Shown in pieces: positions 16,804-25,840 of a stretch of DNA of 64,000 nucleotides; position 1 is the first letter of the stretch, and every line of letters starts with the position of its first letter. The DNA lies in the NCBI RefSeq assembly GCF_002902085.1, contig NZ_PPQR01000014.1:43054-107053 (forward strand). Reading direction: 5' to 3'. Source of the DNA: Staphylococcus simiae (GTDB lineage Bacteria > Bacillota > Bacilli > Staphylococcales > Staphylococcaceae). The translations under genes were made by a program, and so were the position numbers. The notes under the pieces were generated by a model. That model was not told the DNA's origin. It searched no databases and saw nothing but the letters and a program-made list of their open reading frames with translations.

Positions 16804-18297
16804 TTAACGTCGTTGTCCACTATTCAATACTAATAAAGATAGCAATAATATCGCCAAGAGTGCTAATACGACACTTAATAAGGCAACCTTAATCTCATTT
16901 GGTAGCCAAGTAAAGACGAACATCCAATCATTACTTCCAAGAATGAAATAGGGTAATAAGTATATGACTACTAGTAACATCACAATGATGAAAATACATA
17001 ACCAACTAAGGACCGAAGTATATTTCAATTTTCTAATGAAGATTTCATGATGCTTAATACGCCAAACTCTATAACCAATCATCGTGACACTTAATAGTAA
17101 AATGGCTGAAGCAATAACAGTTACAATATTAAAATCATTGCTATGGTGACTCAATGCATTTTCTACAGTTGAATAATGATCATTATTAATGATTTGAGTA
17201 CTTAAGTGATCAATTAATGATGGTATATATTCAGAGTTTAGATTAGCTAATACGACAATGCCATAATGCTTATTGTTATTTAATAAAATATATGATGAAA
17301 AATTGTCTAAAGTACCTTGATGAAAGGCAATATGTTCATCGTCATTAGTAAACCAACCAGAGGCATAACCATTAGCGTTAGGCTCTCCAGTTGCTTTTGC
17401 TAACGTTTGATGAGATTGTTTAACAATGTCTTGATATTTTGATGATGGATCTAGTTGTAATTTCAGCCATTTTTCTAAGTCATTCGTAGATGTCATCATA
17501 AATGCTGCCGGTGTATCCCAACTGTTGAATTCAGGCTTTGTTGCATGTGGTGTTGTACCTTCTAATTCGTAACCAGTAGCTTGCGTCTTATCTTTAGCAT
17601 TAGACGTCTTAAAAGAAGTATGAGACATATGCAATGGTTTTAACCAATGGTCTGTCATATATTGTTGATAAGACTGATTAGAAACATTTTGAATGATTAA
17701 ACCTAATAAATCATAATTCATATTGGCATAATTAAAAGTTTCTCCAGGTTTATCATCTAATGCTTTACCGTTAATTTCTTTAGTTAAATCACTTAAATGA
17801 TTATGTTTCGTTGTGACTTTATCCTCGCTAGTAATGTCACCCGAGATGCCACTAGTATGATCCAGTAATTGTTTAATAGTAATATCTTGCTTTTTATCTT
17901 TATATGTCATATGAAAATTTGGGATGTATTTCGATATTGCATCATTTAAATTCAATTTATGTTGTTCAGCAAGTTGTAATATTGCTAATCCGGTAAATGC
18001 CTTAGTATTTGAAGCTATTTCAAATTTTGTATTAGGTGTTACTTTTTCTTTGTGAGCAATATTTTGATAACCGTAACCTTTGTTTAAGAATACTTTGTCA
18101 TCTTTAATAATTAACACTGAAGCACCAGGGATATGACCTTTGTCCATCTCGTGCTTGATAATGGTATCGACATGTTGTTCGGAATCGTGAGTCAGTAGCG
18201 TTTTAGTGTTGCTTGTTGCTGTGAGATAAACGCTTAAAATGATTGCAGTAATCATAATTACGATAATTGAAATAAAATATAGTTTTTTAATAGTCAT
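16804..18297 (-). CDS. flp: Flp (FmtA-like protein), penicillin-recognising serine hydrolase
   Basis: 497 residues. One N-terminal membrane anchor (5-27) is followed by a beta-lactamase/class-C type domain: catalytic SNTK at 96-99 (Ser96, Lys99), the second motif YAN at 190-192, and HQGTLDNF in the place of the KTG box. About four membrane helices form the C-terminus (from ~385) and a basic end. Length and layout match S. aureus Flp. The enzyme domain should face outside; family members bind beta-lactams weakly and may act on wall or teichoic-acid D-alanyl esters. Transcribed away from kimA. Start ATG; the exact substrate is not known. Confidence 0.88.
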   Translation of the reverse strand: MTIKKLYFISIIVIMITAIILSVYLTATSNTKTLLTHDSEQHVDTIIKHEMDKGHIPGASVLIIKDDKVFLNKGYGYQNIAHKEKVTPNTKFEIASNTKAFTGLAILQLAEQHKLNLNDAISKYIPNFHMTYKDKKQDITIKQLLDHTSGISGDITSEDKVTTKHNHLSDLTKEINGKALDDKPGETFNYANMNYDLLGLIIQNVSNQSYQQYMTDHWLKPLHMSHTSFKTSNAKDKTQATGYELEGTTPHATKPEFNSWDTPAAFMMTSTNDLEKWLKLQLDPSSKYQDIVKQSHQTLAKATGEPNANGYASGWFTNDDEHIAFHQGTLDNFSSYILLNNNKHYGIVVLANLNSEYIPSLIDHLSTQIINNDHYSTVENALSHHSNDFNIVTVIASAILLLSVTMIGYRVWRIKHHEIFIRKLKYTSVLSWLCIFIIVMLLVVIYLLPYFILGSNDWMFVFTWLPNEIKVALLSVVLALLAILLLSLLVLNSGQRR

Positions 18298-18395
18298 GCC
18301 GGTATCCTTAATGTGATTGATTTTTTCACTAAATTGTAAAAATATAATTTATTATAGCAGGTATTAGTGAAAAATATATCAATAAACCTTGTAGA

Positions 18396-18414
18396 TTTAC
18401 AATACTTTTGTAAA
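18396..18414. promoter_or_regulatory. Palindrome between flp and kimA
   Basis: TTTACAA and TTGTAAA (18396-18402, 18408-18414) are exact inverted repeats around five bases in the 231-base divergent region. It may be an operator for either gene. No cyclic di-AMP (ydaO) riboswitch core is seen before kimA. Confidence 0.3.
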
Positions 18415-18528
18415 CTTAGCTCTATATATGTGTAATAATACAAATAAAATGTTAAGTAACTCTCTATACAATTTTGCAAGATGAGAGTATAGTGATATCC
18501 AAAAGTACTTATAAAGGAATAGGGGCTA

Positions 18529-20358
18529 ATGTTCAATCAATTAAAAAGACTTATTATAGGACAACCGAAAAAGAACAGGGAACTTAAAAATGAAAAGATT
18601 ACAAAAATAAAAGGGTTAGCTATTTTATCTTCGGATGCATTATCTTCAGTAGCTTATGGACCTGAACAAATTTTAATTACATTATCTGTCATTGGTGCAG
18701 TGGCAACATGGTATACATTACCGATTGCTGGTGCAGTATTAATATTATTAGCAGCATTAATTATGTCATATAAACAAATTATTTATGCATATCCTAAGGG
18801 TGGCGGTGCCTATATGGTATCGAAATCTAACTTAGGGGAGAAATGGGGATTACTTGCAGGCGGCTCATTGTTAGTTGACTATATCCTGACCGTTGCAGTT
18901 AGTATCTCTTCTGGTGCAGATGCCTTTGTGGCAGCCTTTCCTAGTTTGTATGATCATAAAGTGCTTATTGCATGTTTGTTAGTACTGTGTATTTTAGTAT
19001 TAAATTTACGTGGTTTGACTGAGTCAGCTACTGTATTATCTTACCCAGTGTATTTGTTTATTTTTGGCTTAATCGTACTCATTGTTATTGGTACATGGAG
19101 AGTTACCACTGGTGATATTCAACCTAATATACATGCAACTGTTGGTACATCAGTTCCAGGCGTTACATTATTCTTACTATTAAAAGCATTTTCATCCGGT
19201 GCCGCATCGTTAACTGGTGTAGAAGCTATATCTAATGCTGTAACTAACTTTAAAGAGCCTAGTGCTAAAAATGCTGTTAAGACATTAGTAGCAATGGGTT
19301 CTATCTTAGCATTCTTGCTAGTTGGTATTATAGGTTTAGCGTACGTCTATGGCATTATGCCGGAACAAGAAACAACAGTATTATCACAATTGGCAACTCG
19401 TATTTTTGGTGATAACTTTGCATTTTACTTTATCCAAGCTACAACAGTAATGATATTAGTATTAGCTGCAAATACAGGATTTACAGCATTTCCAATGTTA
19501 GCAGCATCTATGTCGAAAGATAAATATATGCCTAGAATGTTTACAGTACGTGGTGATCGTTTAGGATATTCCAATGCTATTATTATTTTAGGTGTCTTAG
19601 CGATTGTGTTAATTATCGCTTTTGATGGTATGACTGAAAATTTAATTCCATTATATGCTGTAGGTGTGTTTATTCCATTTACATTAGCACAATTTGGTAT
19701 GGTTATTAAATGGTTCCATGAACGACCTAAACATTGGATTGCCAAATTATCAGTTAATATGGTGGGTGGCTTAATTACTTTTGTCGTATTTATGATATTG
19801 CTAATCACTAAATTTAGTCAGGTTTGGCCGATATTAATTTTCTTACCATTTGTCGTCTTATTCTTTATGAAGATTAACAAGCATTACTGTGATATTGCTG
19901 AACAGCTTCGCTCTGACATAGATGTTCATAATGTTGAAGTTGTAGACCGTAATTTAGCAATAGTGCCAATTACAAGTATTACTACAGCTGTCGATAAATC
20001 AATTTATTATGCTCAAATGCTGGCTAATAATGATGTCATTGCGGTGCATGTATCATTTGGCGATGAAGATGAAAAAGCATTTGTAGAGAAATGGAAGAGA
20101 CATTTTCCTGATGTTAGACTAGTGATACTACACTCCGAATATCGTAGTATTATTAGACCAATTTCACGTTTCATTGATAAAATCAATCGTAAAGCTAAAG
20201 ATCAAAATTACATGATTACAGTCGTAGTTCCAGAATTTATCACTAAAAAGCGATGGCATAATTTATTGCATAACCAAACAAGCTTAAGAATGAAACTGTA
20301 TTTAATTTATCAAAAGAATGTTAATGTGTGTACAATACCATTTAAACTTAAGAAATAA
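18529..20358 (+). CDS. kimA: KimA-type high-affinity potassium importer
   Basis: 609 residues, close to B. subtilis KimA (607). The APC-type membrane part has ~12 helices with KIKGLAILSSDALSSVAYGPEQIL at the start, YPKGGGAYMVSK and SSGAASLTGVEAISNAV. A cytoplasmic domain of ~160 residues follows from about 450, with a universal-stress-like fold (VAVHVSFGDEDEKAFVEKW...). KimA proteins import K+ with protons and are inhibited by cyclic di-AMP. The start ATG has a GGAATAGGGG site. The gene converges on the antiporter gene, and both share a terminator, which places K+ entry and cation exit side by side. Confidence 0.88.
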   Translation: MFNQLKRLIIGQPKKNRELKNEKITKIKGLAILSSDALSSVAYGPEQILITLSVIGAVATWYTLPIAGAVLILLAALIMSYKQIIYAYPKGGGAYMVSKSNLGEKWGLLAGGSLLVDYILTVAVSISSGADAFVAAFPSLYDHKVLIACLLVLCILVLNLRGLTESATVLSYPVYLFIFGLIVLIVIGTWRVTTGDIQPNIHATVGTSVPGVTLFLLLKAFSSGAASLTGVEAISNAVTNFKEPSAKNAVKTLVAMGSILAFLLVGIIGLAYVYGIMPEQETTVLSQLATRIFGDNFAFYFIQATTVMILVLAANTGFTAFPMLAASMSKDKYMPRMFTVRGDRLGYSNAIIILGVLAIVLIIAFDGMTENLIPLYAVGVFIPFTLAQFGMVIKWFHERPKHWIAKLSVNMVGGLITFVVFMILLITKFSQVWPILIFLPFVVLFFMKINKHYCDIAEQLRSDIDVHNVEVVDRNLAIVPITSITTAVDKSIYYAQMLANNDVIAVHVSFGDEDEKAFVEKWKRHFPDVRLVILHSEYRSIIRPISRFIDKINRKAKDQNYMITVVVPEFITKKRWHNLLHNQTSLRMKLYLIYQKNVNVCTIPFKLKK

Positions 20359-20372
20359 TACATTGATATAGG

Positions 20373-20416
20373 ACAAGCCCCGTTGAATGTTTCGCATTCA
20401 ACGGGGCTTGTTTTAT
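20373..20416. terminator. Bidirectional terminator between kimA and the CPA1 antiporter gene
   Basis: ACAAGCCCCGTTGAATG (20373-20389) and its exact complement (20395-20411) enclose TTTCG. T runs follow on the plus strand, and on the minus strand the sequence runs into TATATCAATG. Seventeen perfect base pairs make it the strongest hairpin in the window. Confidence 0.92.
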
Positions 20417-20418
20417 AG

Positions 20419-22500
20419 TTATGCTTTAGATTCTTGTGCAAGTACAATTTCATTATAGTTAATATTTTCTCTAATTTGTGCGGCAACAGTATTGTCGACT
20501 TTATTACGTCTAATCATTTGATCTAAATAATCACGTTGTAAATAGAGTGCTTGCAATTTATGATTGCCAAAGATTTCTTGTGGCACAGCAGGTAAACGAC
20601 TTTCAGGATTTTTTTGTAATTCGCGACGTTGTGCCTGCCATTTAAGTGAACGACTAATGTTATAAAAGTGATTAATAACAATGTTAACTTCTAGCACATT
20701 TTCTGTCGTCTGTTCTTTTCTTAAACGTATCGTAATATTATGCGTCACAACACGCATGATTTTTTGTACATCTTTAAAGCTATTATTAAATTCTTGTTCT
20801 CTTGTTTCACGATCTTCAGCTTTAGAATGTTTAAAAGCTTTTAGACGCAGTATGAACATTTTAAAGAAATTAGCAACTTTTTCTACAACATTCGCATTAC
20901 GGTGATTCTCTGATAATTCAATGACTGTACGATAATTGTTGATATCTTGATATGTGGTTTTACCTTTATCAATTAAACGTTCTAGCGTTTCAGTTTCTAC
21001 AGTTTTAGCAATGTCTTCTAGACGTTTTAGTTCTTTAGTGTTTTTATTATCTGGTTCAGAATTTAGTAAGAATAGCAACTCTCCATAGTATTGATTAATG
21101 ACTGGACGATAGTCTACTTCTTTATCCTTTTTATTTAACTCTGTAAAATGTTCAATCACTTTTTGAACCATAAATATTTTAGCAGATTGATAAGTCATGC
21201 CTTCAAAGATAGGTTTGTTAGCTGAAGGCGTGATAAATGGTAAAACGACTTGTGCTAAAACCAAACTAATAAGTACCATTAATGAGGCAACGAATAATAA
21301 GTCATTACGATATTCAAATGCTTTTCCTTGAGCAATGATATAAGGTAGCGTTAATGCCATAGATAGTGATATGGTACCGTGAATACCACACATCGTCATA
21401 ATAAAGTAATAACGAAGCCTAGTGGGCGGTTGTTCATTGACTGTATTATCATCATCCAAATAAGATTGGATATTTTTAGGGTAATAAAAGTCATTAAACC
21501 AGAAATAAACCCAAATGAAACGACAGACATAGATTGCTAACGCTATGAGTAGCGTTGTTGTAATCAGAAATGATAGATTTTGTGGTTCCGTTTTTAAAAT
21601 ATCTAATACTACCGTTGGAACAATAAAGCCTAACACAACAAAGACGAAACCATTTAATGCATAGCTAAAGGTATTCCAAACTTGGTGATAAGTCATTTGT
21701 AATTCGGTTTGTGCTTTAATTAGTCGGTCATGCTCTAAACCGTGAATTAAACCTGCTACAACAACGGCGATAATCCCTGAAGCATGTAGTTCCTCTGCTA
21801 GAAAATAAACGGCAAACGGTGTCAATAATTGAATGAAGGTTAACGTATTATTATCTTTAAGTCCTTTATTTGCTGTTAAATCAATACGGACTCGGATGAT
21901 AATAAATCCTATAATAACACCAATTAAAATACCGATAATTGTTGATATGATAAATTGTTCAATGGCATGAAATGCTGAAAATGAACCAGTGATTAAAGCT
22001 GTGACTGCTATTTTAAAGGAAACGATACCAGCTGCATCGTTGAGTAAAGACTCACCTTCAAGAATAGACATTGAACCTTTAGGTAACACTTTACCTCGCG
22101 TAATCGCTGAAACTGCTACAGCATCAGTAGGACACAGTATTGCAGCTATAGCGAATGCTGCTGGCATAGGTAATGAGGGCCAAATCCAATGTATGAAGTA
22201 ACCAACACCAATAACAGTTGTAAAGACGAGGACCATAGCCATTAATAATATAGGTTTTCTATATTCTAATAACTTTTTACGTGATATATGAGTGCCTTCA
22301 ACAAATAATAATGGTGCGATAACAGCAAACATAAAGACTTCCGAATTAAATTCAAATTCGACATCGATAGGAATGAAAAATATAAGTACACCTAAGGCGA
22401 TTTGTATAAATGCTGTTGGTATTTGTGGAAAGCGATTGTTGATGACTGAACTAATGACAACAGCGAAGATAAAAATTAAAAAAGCTTCTAATAATTCCAT
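20419..22500 (-). CDS. CPA1-family Na+(K+)/H+ antiporter
   Basis: 693 residues. The first ~430 residues have about 12 helices with the ion-binding ND pair in GESLLNDAAGIVSF and the LCPTDAVAVSAI motif in the preceding helix. A long cytoplasmic C-terminus (~250 residues) is rich in charged helices and may be regulatory. Members of this NhaP/NhaK group exchange Na+, K+ or Li+ for protons and serve pH and salt tolerance. Starts with ATG behind AGGAGTAAGTC. It is convergent with kimA. A 150-base repeat array lies upstream of its start, so its promoter must lie in or near that array. Confidence 0.86.
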   Translation of the reverse strand: MELLEAFLIFIFAVVISSVINNRFPQIPTAFIQIALGVLIFFIPIDVEFEFNSEVFMFAVIAPLLFVEGTHISRKKLLEYRKPILLMAMVLVFTTVIGVGYFIHWIWPSLPMPAAFAIAAILCPTDAVAVSAITRGKVLPKGSMSILEGESLLNDAAGIVSFKIAVTALITGSFSAFHAIEQFIISTIIGILIGVIIGFIIIRVRIDLTANKGLKDNNTLTFIQLLTPFAVYFLAEELHASGIIAVVVAGLIHGLEHDRLIKAQTELQMTYHQVWNTFSYALNGFVFVVLGFIVPTVVLDILKTEPQNLSFLITTTLLIALAIYVCRFIWVYFWFNDFYYPKNIQSYLDDDNTVNEQPPTRLRYYFIMTMCGIHGTISLSMALTLPYIIAQGKAFEYRNDLLFVASLMVLISLVLAQVVLPFITPSANKPIFEGMTYQSAKIFMVQKVIEHFTELNKKDKEVDYRPVINQYYGELLFLLNSEPDNKNTKELKRLEDIAKTVETETLERLIDKGKTTYQDINNYRTVIELSENHRNANVVEKVANFFKMFILRLKAFKHSKAEDRETREQEFNNSFKDVQKIMRVVTHNITIRLRKEQTTENVLEVNIVINHFYNISRSLKWQAQRRELQKNPESRLPAVPQEIFGNHKLQALYLQRDYLDQMIRRNKVDNTVAAQIRENINYNEIVLAQESKA

Positions 22501-22564
22501 GACTTACTCCTCAAAAAGTTTAATAGTTTATATTTTATCATTTTTAAAATCAATTGACATTAAG

Positions 22565-23064
22565 AGGTTCTAATTTCTCTGAAATTTTAGAACCTCTTAT
22601 GCAATTGTAGCGAAGCTAGCAATTGTAATCCGCAAGGAGAAGCGAGAGAAACGAGCACAGGTTCTAATTTCTCTGAAATTTTAGAACCTTAAGCCCAGCT
22701 GGCATAGCTTGTAGAATTTCTAGAGGAAATTCTCTGTGCTGGGTCCCAATGCAATTGTAGTGAAGCTAGCAATTGTAATCCGCAAGGAGAAGCGAGAGAA
22801 ACGAGCATAGGTTCTAATTTCTCTGAAATTTTAGAACCTCAAGCCCAGCTGGCATAGCTTGTAGAATTTCTAGGGGAAATTCTCTGTGCTGGGTCCCAAT
22901 GCAATTGTAGTGAAGCTAGCAATTGTAATCCGCAAAGAGAGGCGAGAGAAACGAGCACAGGTTCTAATTTCTCTGAAATTTTAGAACCTCAATCACAGCT
23001 GGCATAGCTTGTAGAATTTCTAGAGGAAATTCTCTGTGCTGGGTCCCAATGCAATTATAATTAG
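22565..23064. repeat. Tandem array of a 150-bp hairpin-rich unit, three full copies
   Basis: The landmark GCAATTGTAG starts at 22601, 22751 and 22901 and reappears as GCAATTATAA at 23051, an exact 150-base period. Each unit has a linker (AGCAATTGTAATCCGCAA.. GCGAGAGAAACGAGC), a hairpin GGTTCTA/TAGAACC with inner ATTTC/GAAAT, and a hairpin CCCAGC/GCTGGG enclosing AGAATTTC/GAAATTCT. A partial hairpin precedes the first unit (22565-22597). It fills the gap between the antiporter start and the permease end. No coding frame. Confidence 0.9.
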
Positions 23065-23151
23065 CAAAGTGAGGCATATTTTTCAAGTCGTCTATTCCAT
23101 TAATATATCTTCAAATAGTAATGTATATCATTTTGTCATGATCAATAAAAA

Positions 23152-23237
23152 GCCATTGATTGCTATTGGTAACATCATTACGTTTCTAAGGACACTGTGA
23201 TTTTCCTTTAAACGATACTACCCATACAATCAATGGC
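23152..23237 (-). terminator. Long multi-stem terminator of the cycA-like gene
   Basis: GCCATTGATTG (23152-23162) and CAATCAATGGC (23227-23237) pair exactly across a 64-base interior. The interior also folds: CGTTT with AAACG, TTACC-like with GGTA-like bases, and AAGGA with TCCTT. Read on the minus strand the outer arm runs into TTTTTATTG. It lies in the 3' region of the permease gene. Confidence 0.6.
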
Positions 23238-23258
23238 ATTATTTATATCATAAAGTGG

Positions 23259-24665
23259 TTAGTTTTCATATCTAAAATGATTACTATCTTGTCGTTTTTG
23301 TTCTGCAGCTAAACGCTCAGCATTTGATTTATACTTTTTATAATAGAAGAAAAGGAAGATAAACCAGAATGGTGAAATAAATATTGCTGCTCTTGTTTCG
23401 TCACTAAAGAATAATAGTATAAAGACAAACAAGAAGAATGCTAAGATCATATAAGCAATTGGACGTCCGCCAACTAATTTAAATTTACTATTTTTATGTG
23501 CATTAGGATGCTTTTTCAAATACATAAGGTATGCCACAATAATCATTGCCCAAACAACTAAGAATAATACGGTTGAGAGGGTCGTAACATAAATAAATAA
23601 TTGAATAGCATTCGGGAAAATAAAGTTAAGTAATGCTGCAACTAATAACGTAAGTGATGACACAAACATAGAAAGGTAGGGTACACCATTACTATTTGTC
23701 TTACTTAATGCCTTAGGCCCTAATCCTTGTTGTGATAAACCAAATAAAATACGACTATTTGAATAAATACCACTATTGGTTGCTGAAGCAGCTGCAGTTA
23801 AGACAACAAAGTTAACGACACCAGCTGCAAAAGGGATACCAATTAATGTGAATAATTTTACGAATGGACTGCTATCAGGATTCATTTCATTCCAAGGAAT
23901 GACAGACATAATAACTAATAGACCGCCAATATAAAATAATAGAATTCTAATAGGTACATTATTGATGGCTTTTGGCAAAGTCTTTTCAGGGTCTTTCGTT
24001 TCACCAGCAGTAACACCTATAAGTTCTATACCTATAAAGGAATATACCGCGATTTGGAATGACATTAAGAAACCAAATGTACCATTTGGGAAGATGCCAC
24101 CGTGATTCACTAGATTTCCAAATGATGCATGACCATAATGCGTCTTGAATGAACAGAATATTAAGACTAGTCCGACAATTATCATCGCAATAATTGTCAC
24201 AACTTTAATAATTGAGAACCAAAATTCTAATTCTCCAAATAATCTTGCACCCAATAAATTGAATGAGATAAGGATGAGCACAATAAATAATACAGTAATC
24301 CAGTTTGGAACTTGTGGATACCAAAAAGCAAAGTATTGTCCCATTGCAGTTAAATCAGACATACTTGAAACAATCCAACATATCCAGTAAGTCCAACCAA
24401 TGACGAAGCCGCCAAAGGGTCCTAAATATTCATTAGCAATATCTACAAATGAATTAAATTTAGTATTACTTAATAATAATTCGCCTAAAGCACGCATAAA
24501 GGCAAATAATACAACGCCGATAATCATGTAAGTGAATAATAGTGAAGGTCCAGTTAATGAAATTGTTTGACCAGAACCTAAGAATAATCCAGTACCTATG
24601 GCACCACCAATCGCAATTAATTGGATGTGTCTATTATTCAGTTCTCTATGTAATTTTCTTGCCAT
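23259..24665 (-). CDS. cycA: CycA-type D-serine/D-alanine/glycine permease (APC family)
   Basis: 468 residues from the ATG at 24665, chosen because AGGAGG lies seven bases before it; a longer frame to 24746 runs through the promoter region. Twelve helices. The start MARKLHRELNNRHIQLIAIGGAIGTG and the GPSLLF, RALGELLLSN segments are typical of the amino acid transporter family that includes CycA and AapA. It would import D-alanine, D-serine or glycine by proton symport, which links to cell-wall precursor supply. A CcpA site sits in its promoter region. The subfamily is fairly sure, the exact substrate less so. Confidence 0.8.
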   Translation of the reverse strand: MARKLHRELNNRHIQLIAIGGAIGTGLFLGSGQTISLTGPSLLFTYMIIGVVLFAFMRALGELLLSNTKFNSFVDIANEYLGPFGGFVIGWTYWICWIVSSMSDLTAMGQYFAFWYPQVPNWITVLFIVLILISFNLLGARLFGELEFWFSIIKVVTIIAMIIVGLVLIFCSFKTHYGHASFGNLVNHGGIFPNGTFGFLMSFQIAVYSFIGIELIGVTAGETKDPEKTLPKAINNVPIRILLFYIGGLLVIMSVIPWNEMNPDSSPFVKLFTLIGIPFAAGVVNFVVLTAAASATNSGIYSNSRILFGLSQQGLGPKALSKTNSNGVPYLSMFVSSLTLLVAALLNFIFPNAIQLFIYVTTLSTVLFLVVWAMIIVAYLMYLKKHPNAHKNSKFKLVGGRPIAYMILAFFLFVFILLFFSDETRAAIFISPFWFIFLFFYYKKYKSNAERLAAEQKRQDSNHFRYEN

Positions 24666-24706
24666 GTCGTTCCTCCTCGGGATAAAGCAAATGAAAAATA
24701 AATTGC

Positions 24707-24721
24707 GTGAAAGCGTTTTCT
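24707..24721. promoter_or_regulatory. CcpA catabolite-response element (cre) for cycA
   Basis: GTGAAAGCGTTTTCT matches the cre consensus WTGNAANCGNWNNCW at 14 of 15 positions. It lies 42-56 bases before the cycA start. On the minus strand it follows TTGCTT and TAATAT hexamers 16 bases apart, so it would overlap the start of transcription, a repressing position. Confidence 0.7.
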
Positions 24722-24955
24722 TATTAGTAAATATTATAGAAAACAAAAAAATAAAGCAATTATTTTTTGAAATATAAGAAAATACATTGATTTACATAGT
24801 CAATGATAAATAAAACTTATCATTTTATTATTTGATAATAAGTTTTATATGGCAAAATTTTATCATAATTGATATAAAAATCCATTTATTATAAAAAAAG
24901 GAATAATTATGGCATAATAGATGTCATTTCATATAAAGCAAAGAAGGGTATATTT

Positions 24956-25762
24956 GTGAGAATTGGAGCTATTTCAGATTTGCATGTTGATAGACATAAT
25001 GTCTTAACATCAGAAGATTATTTAACAGCGCTTATTGTTGCTGTTAATAGTAAGCATATAGATATTTTATTATTAGCAGGGGATATTGCTAATCACTTTG
25101 AAATTACTACGCATTTTATACAGAGATTAACTGACAAAATTGATATACCAGTATTGTTTGTTCCTGGGAATCATGATTTATGGCAAGAAGCTACATTATC
25201 TACACCTGAAATATTAGCTAAGTATCAACAACTTGATCAATGTTTAATTAATCACCCGTATATTGTAAACGAAGAATGGGCCATAGTAGGGCATACGGCT
25301 TGGTATGATTATAGTTATGCCAATGATAAATTTTCACTTGAACAACTTGAAAGTGGCAAACATTATGGCGCAACATGGCAAGATAAAGAAAAAATTTCTT
25401 GGGGAATAAGTGATCAACGGTTATCACGATTAGCAGCTCAACAAGTTGAACAAGATATTAACAAAGTAGGAAATAGGAAAATCATTTTAATGACACATAT
25501 GGTCACACATCATCAATTCGTAGTACCAACACCACACCGAATTTTTGATTTTTATAATGCGTATATTGGGACTAGCGATTTCAATGATATTTATCGTCGC
25601 TATCATATACCATTTAGCATTATGGGTCACGTTCATTTTAGAAAAGTAGTGTCAGAGCAAGGAACAACATTTATGTGTCCATGTTTAGGGTATCCAAGAC
25701 AATGGCGTACAAATGATATACAACATGAAATGGTTCAAACTTTAATGACGTTTGAGATTTAA
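24956..25762 (+). CDS. Calcineurin-like metallophosphoesterase
   Basis: 268 residues. The metal-binding motifs appear in order: SDLHVD (Asp8, His10), LLAGDIANH, GNHDLW, a His pair in MTHMVTHH, and MGHVHFR. This is the full set of the two-metal phosphoesterase fold. The start is GTG at 24956 behind AGAAGGG. No signal peptide, so cytoplasmic. Substrate unknown; related staphylococcal proteins are annotated only as phosphohydrolases. Convergent with the next gene, sharing the hairpin at 25781. Confidence 0.85.
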   Translation: MRIGAISDLHVDRHNVLTSEDYLTALIVAVNSKHIDILLLAGDIANHFEITTHFIQRLTDKIDIPVLFVPGNHDLWQEATLSTPEILAKYQQLDQCLINHPYIVNEEWAIVGHTAWYDYSYANDKFSLEQLESGKHYGATWQDKEKISWGISDQRLSRLAAQQVEQDINKVGNRKIILMTHMVTHHQFVVPTPHRIFDFYNAYIGTSDFNDIYRRYHIPFSIMGHVHFRKVVSEQGTTFMCPCLGYPRQWRTNDIQHEMVQTLMTFEI

Positions 25763-25780
25763 AGTTGAAAAATAACAATA

Positions 25781-25828
25781 AAAGCGACACGAATGACACA
25801 ATAAAGTCAGAGATGTCGCTTGATTGTT
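25781..25828. terminator. Bidirectional terminator
   Basis: AAAGCGACA (25781-25789) pairs with TGTCGCTT (25814-25821), with an inner TGAC/GTCA pairing. It separates two convergent genes. T runs are weak on the plus strand (TGATTGTTAT) and better on the minus strand (TTTATTGTTATTTT). Confidence 0.6.
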
Positions 25829-25840
25829 ATGCCAATATTG

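Noticed and set aside
18298..18528. ydaO-type cyclic di-AMP riboswitch before kimA
   Set aside because: B. subtilis kimA has one, but the 231-base gap here is AT-rich and lacks the conserved GC-rich riboswitch core.
23259..24665. Longer start at 24746 for the permease
   Set aside because: It would put the cre site and promoter hexamers inside the coding region and has no binding site, whereas 24665 has AGGAGG at the normal distance.
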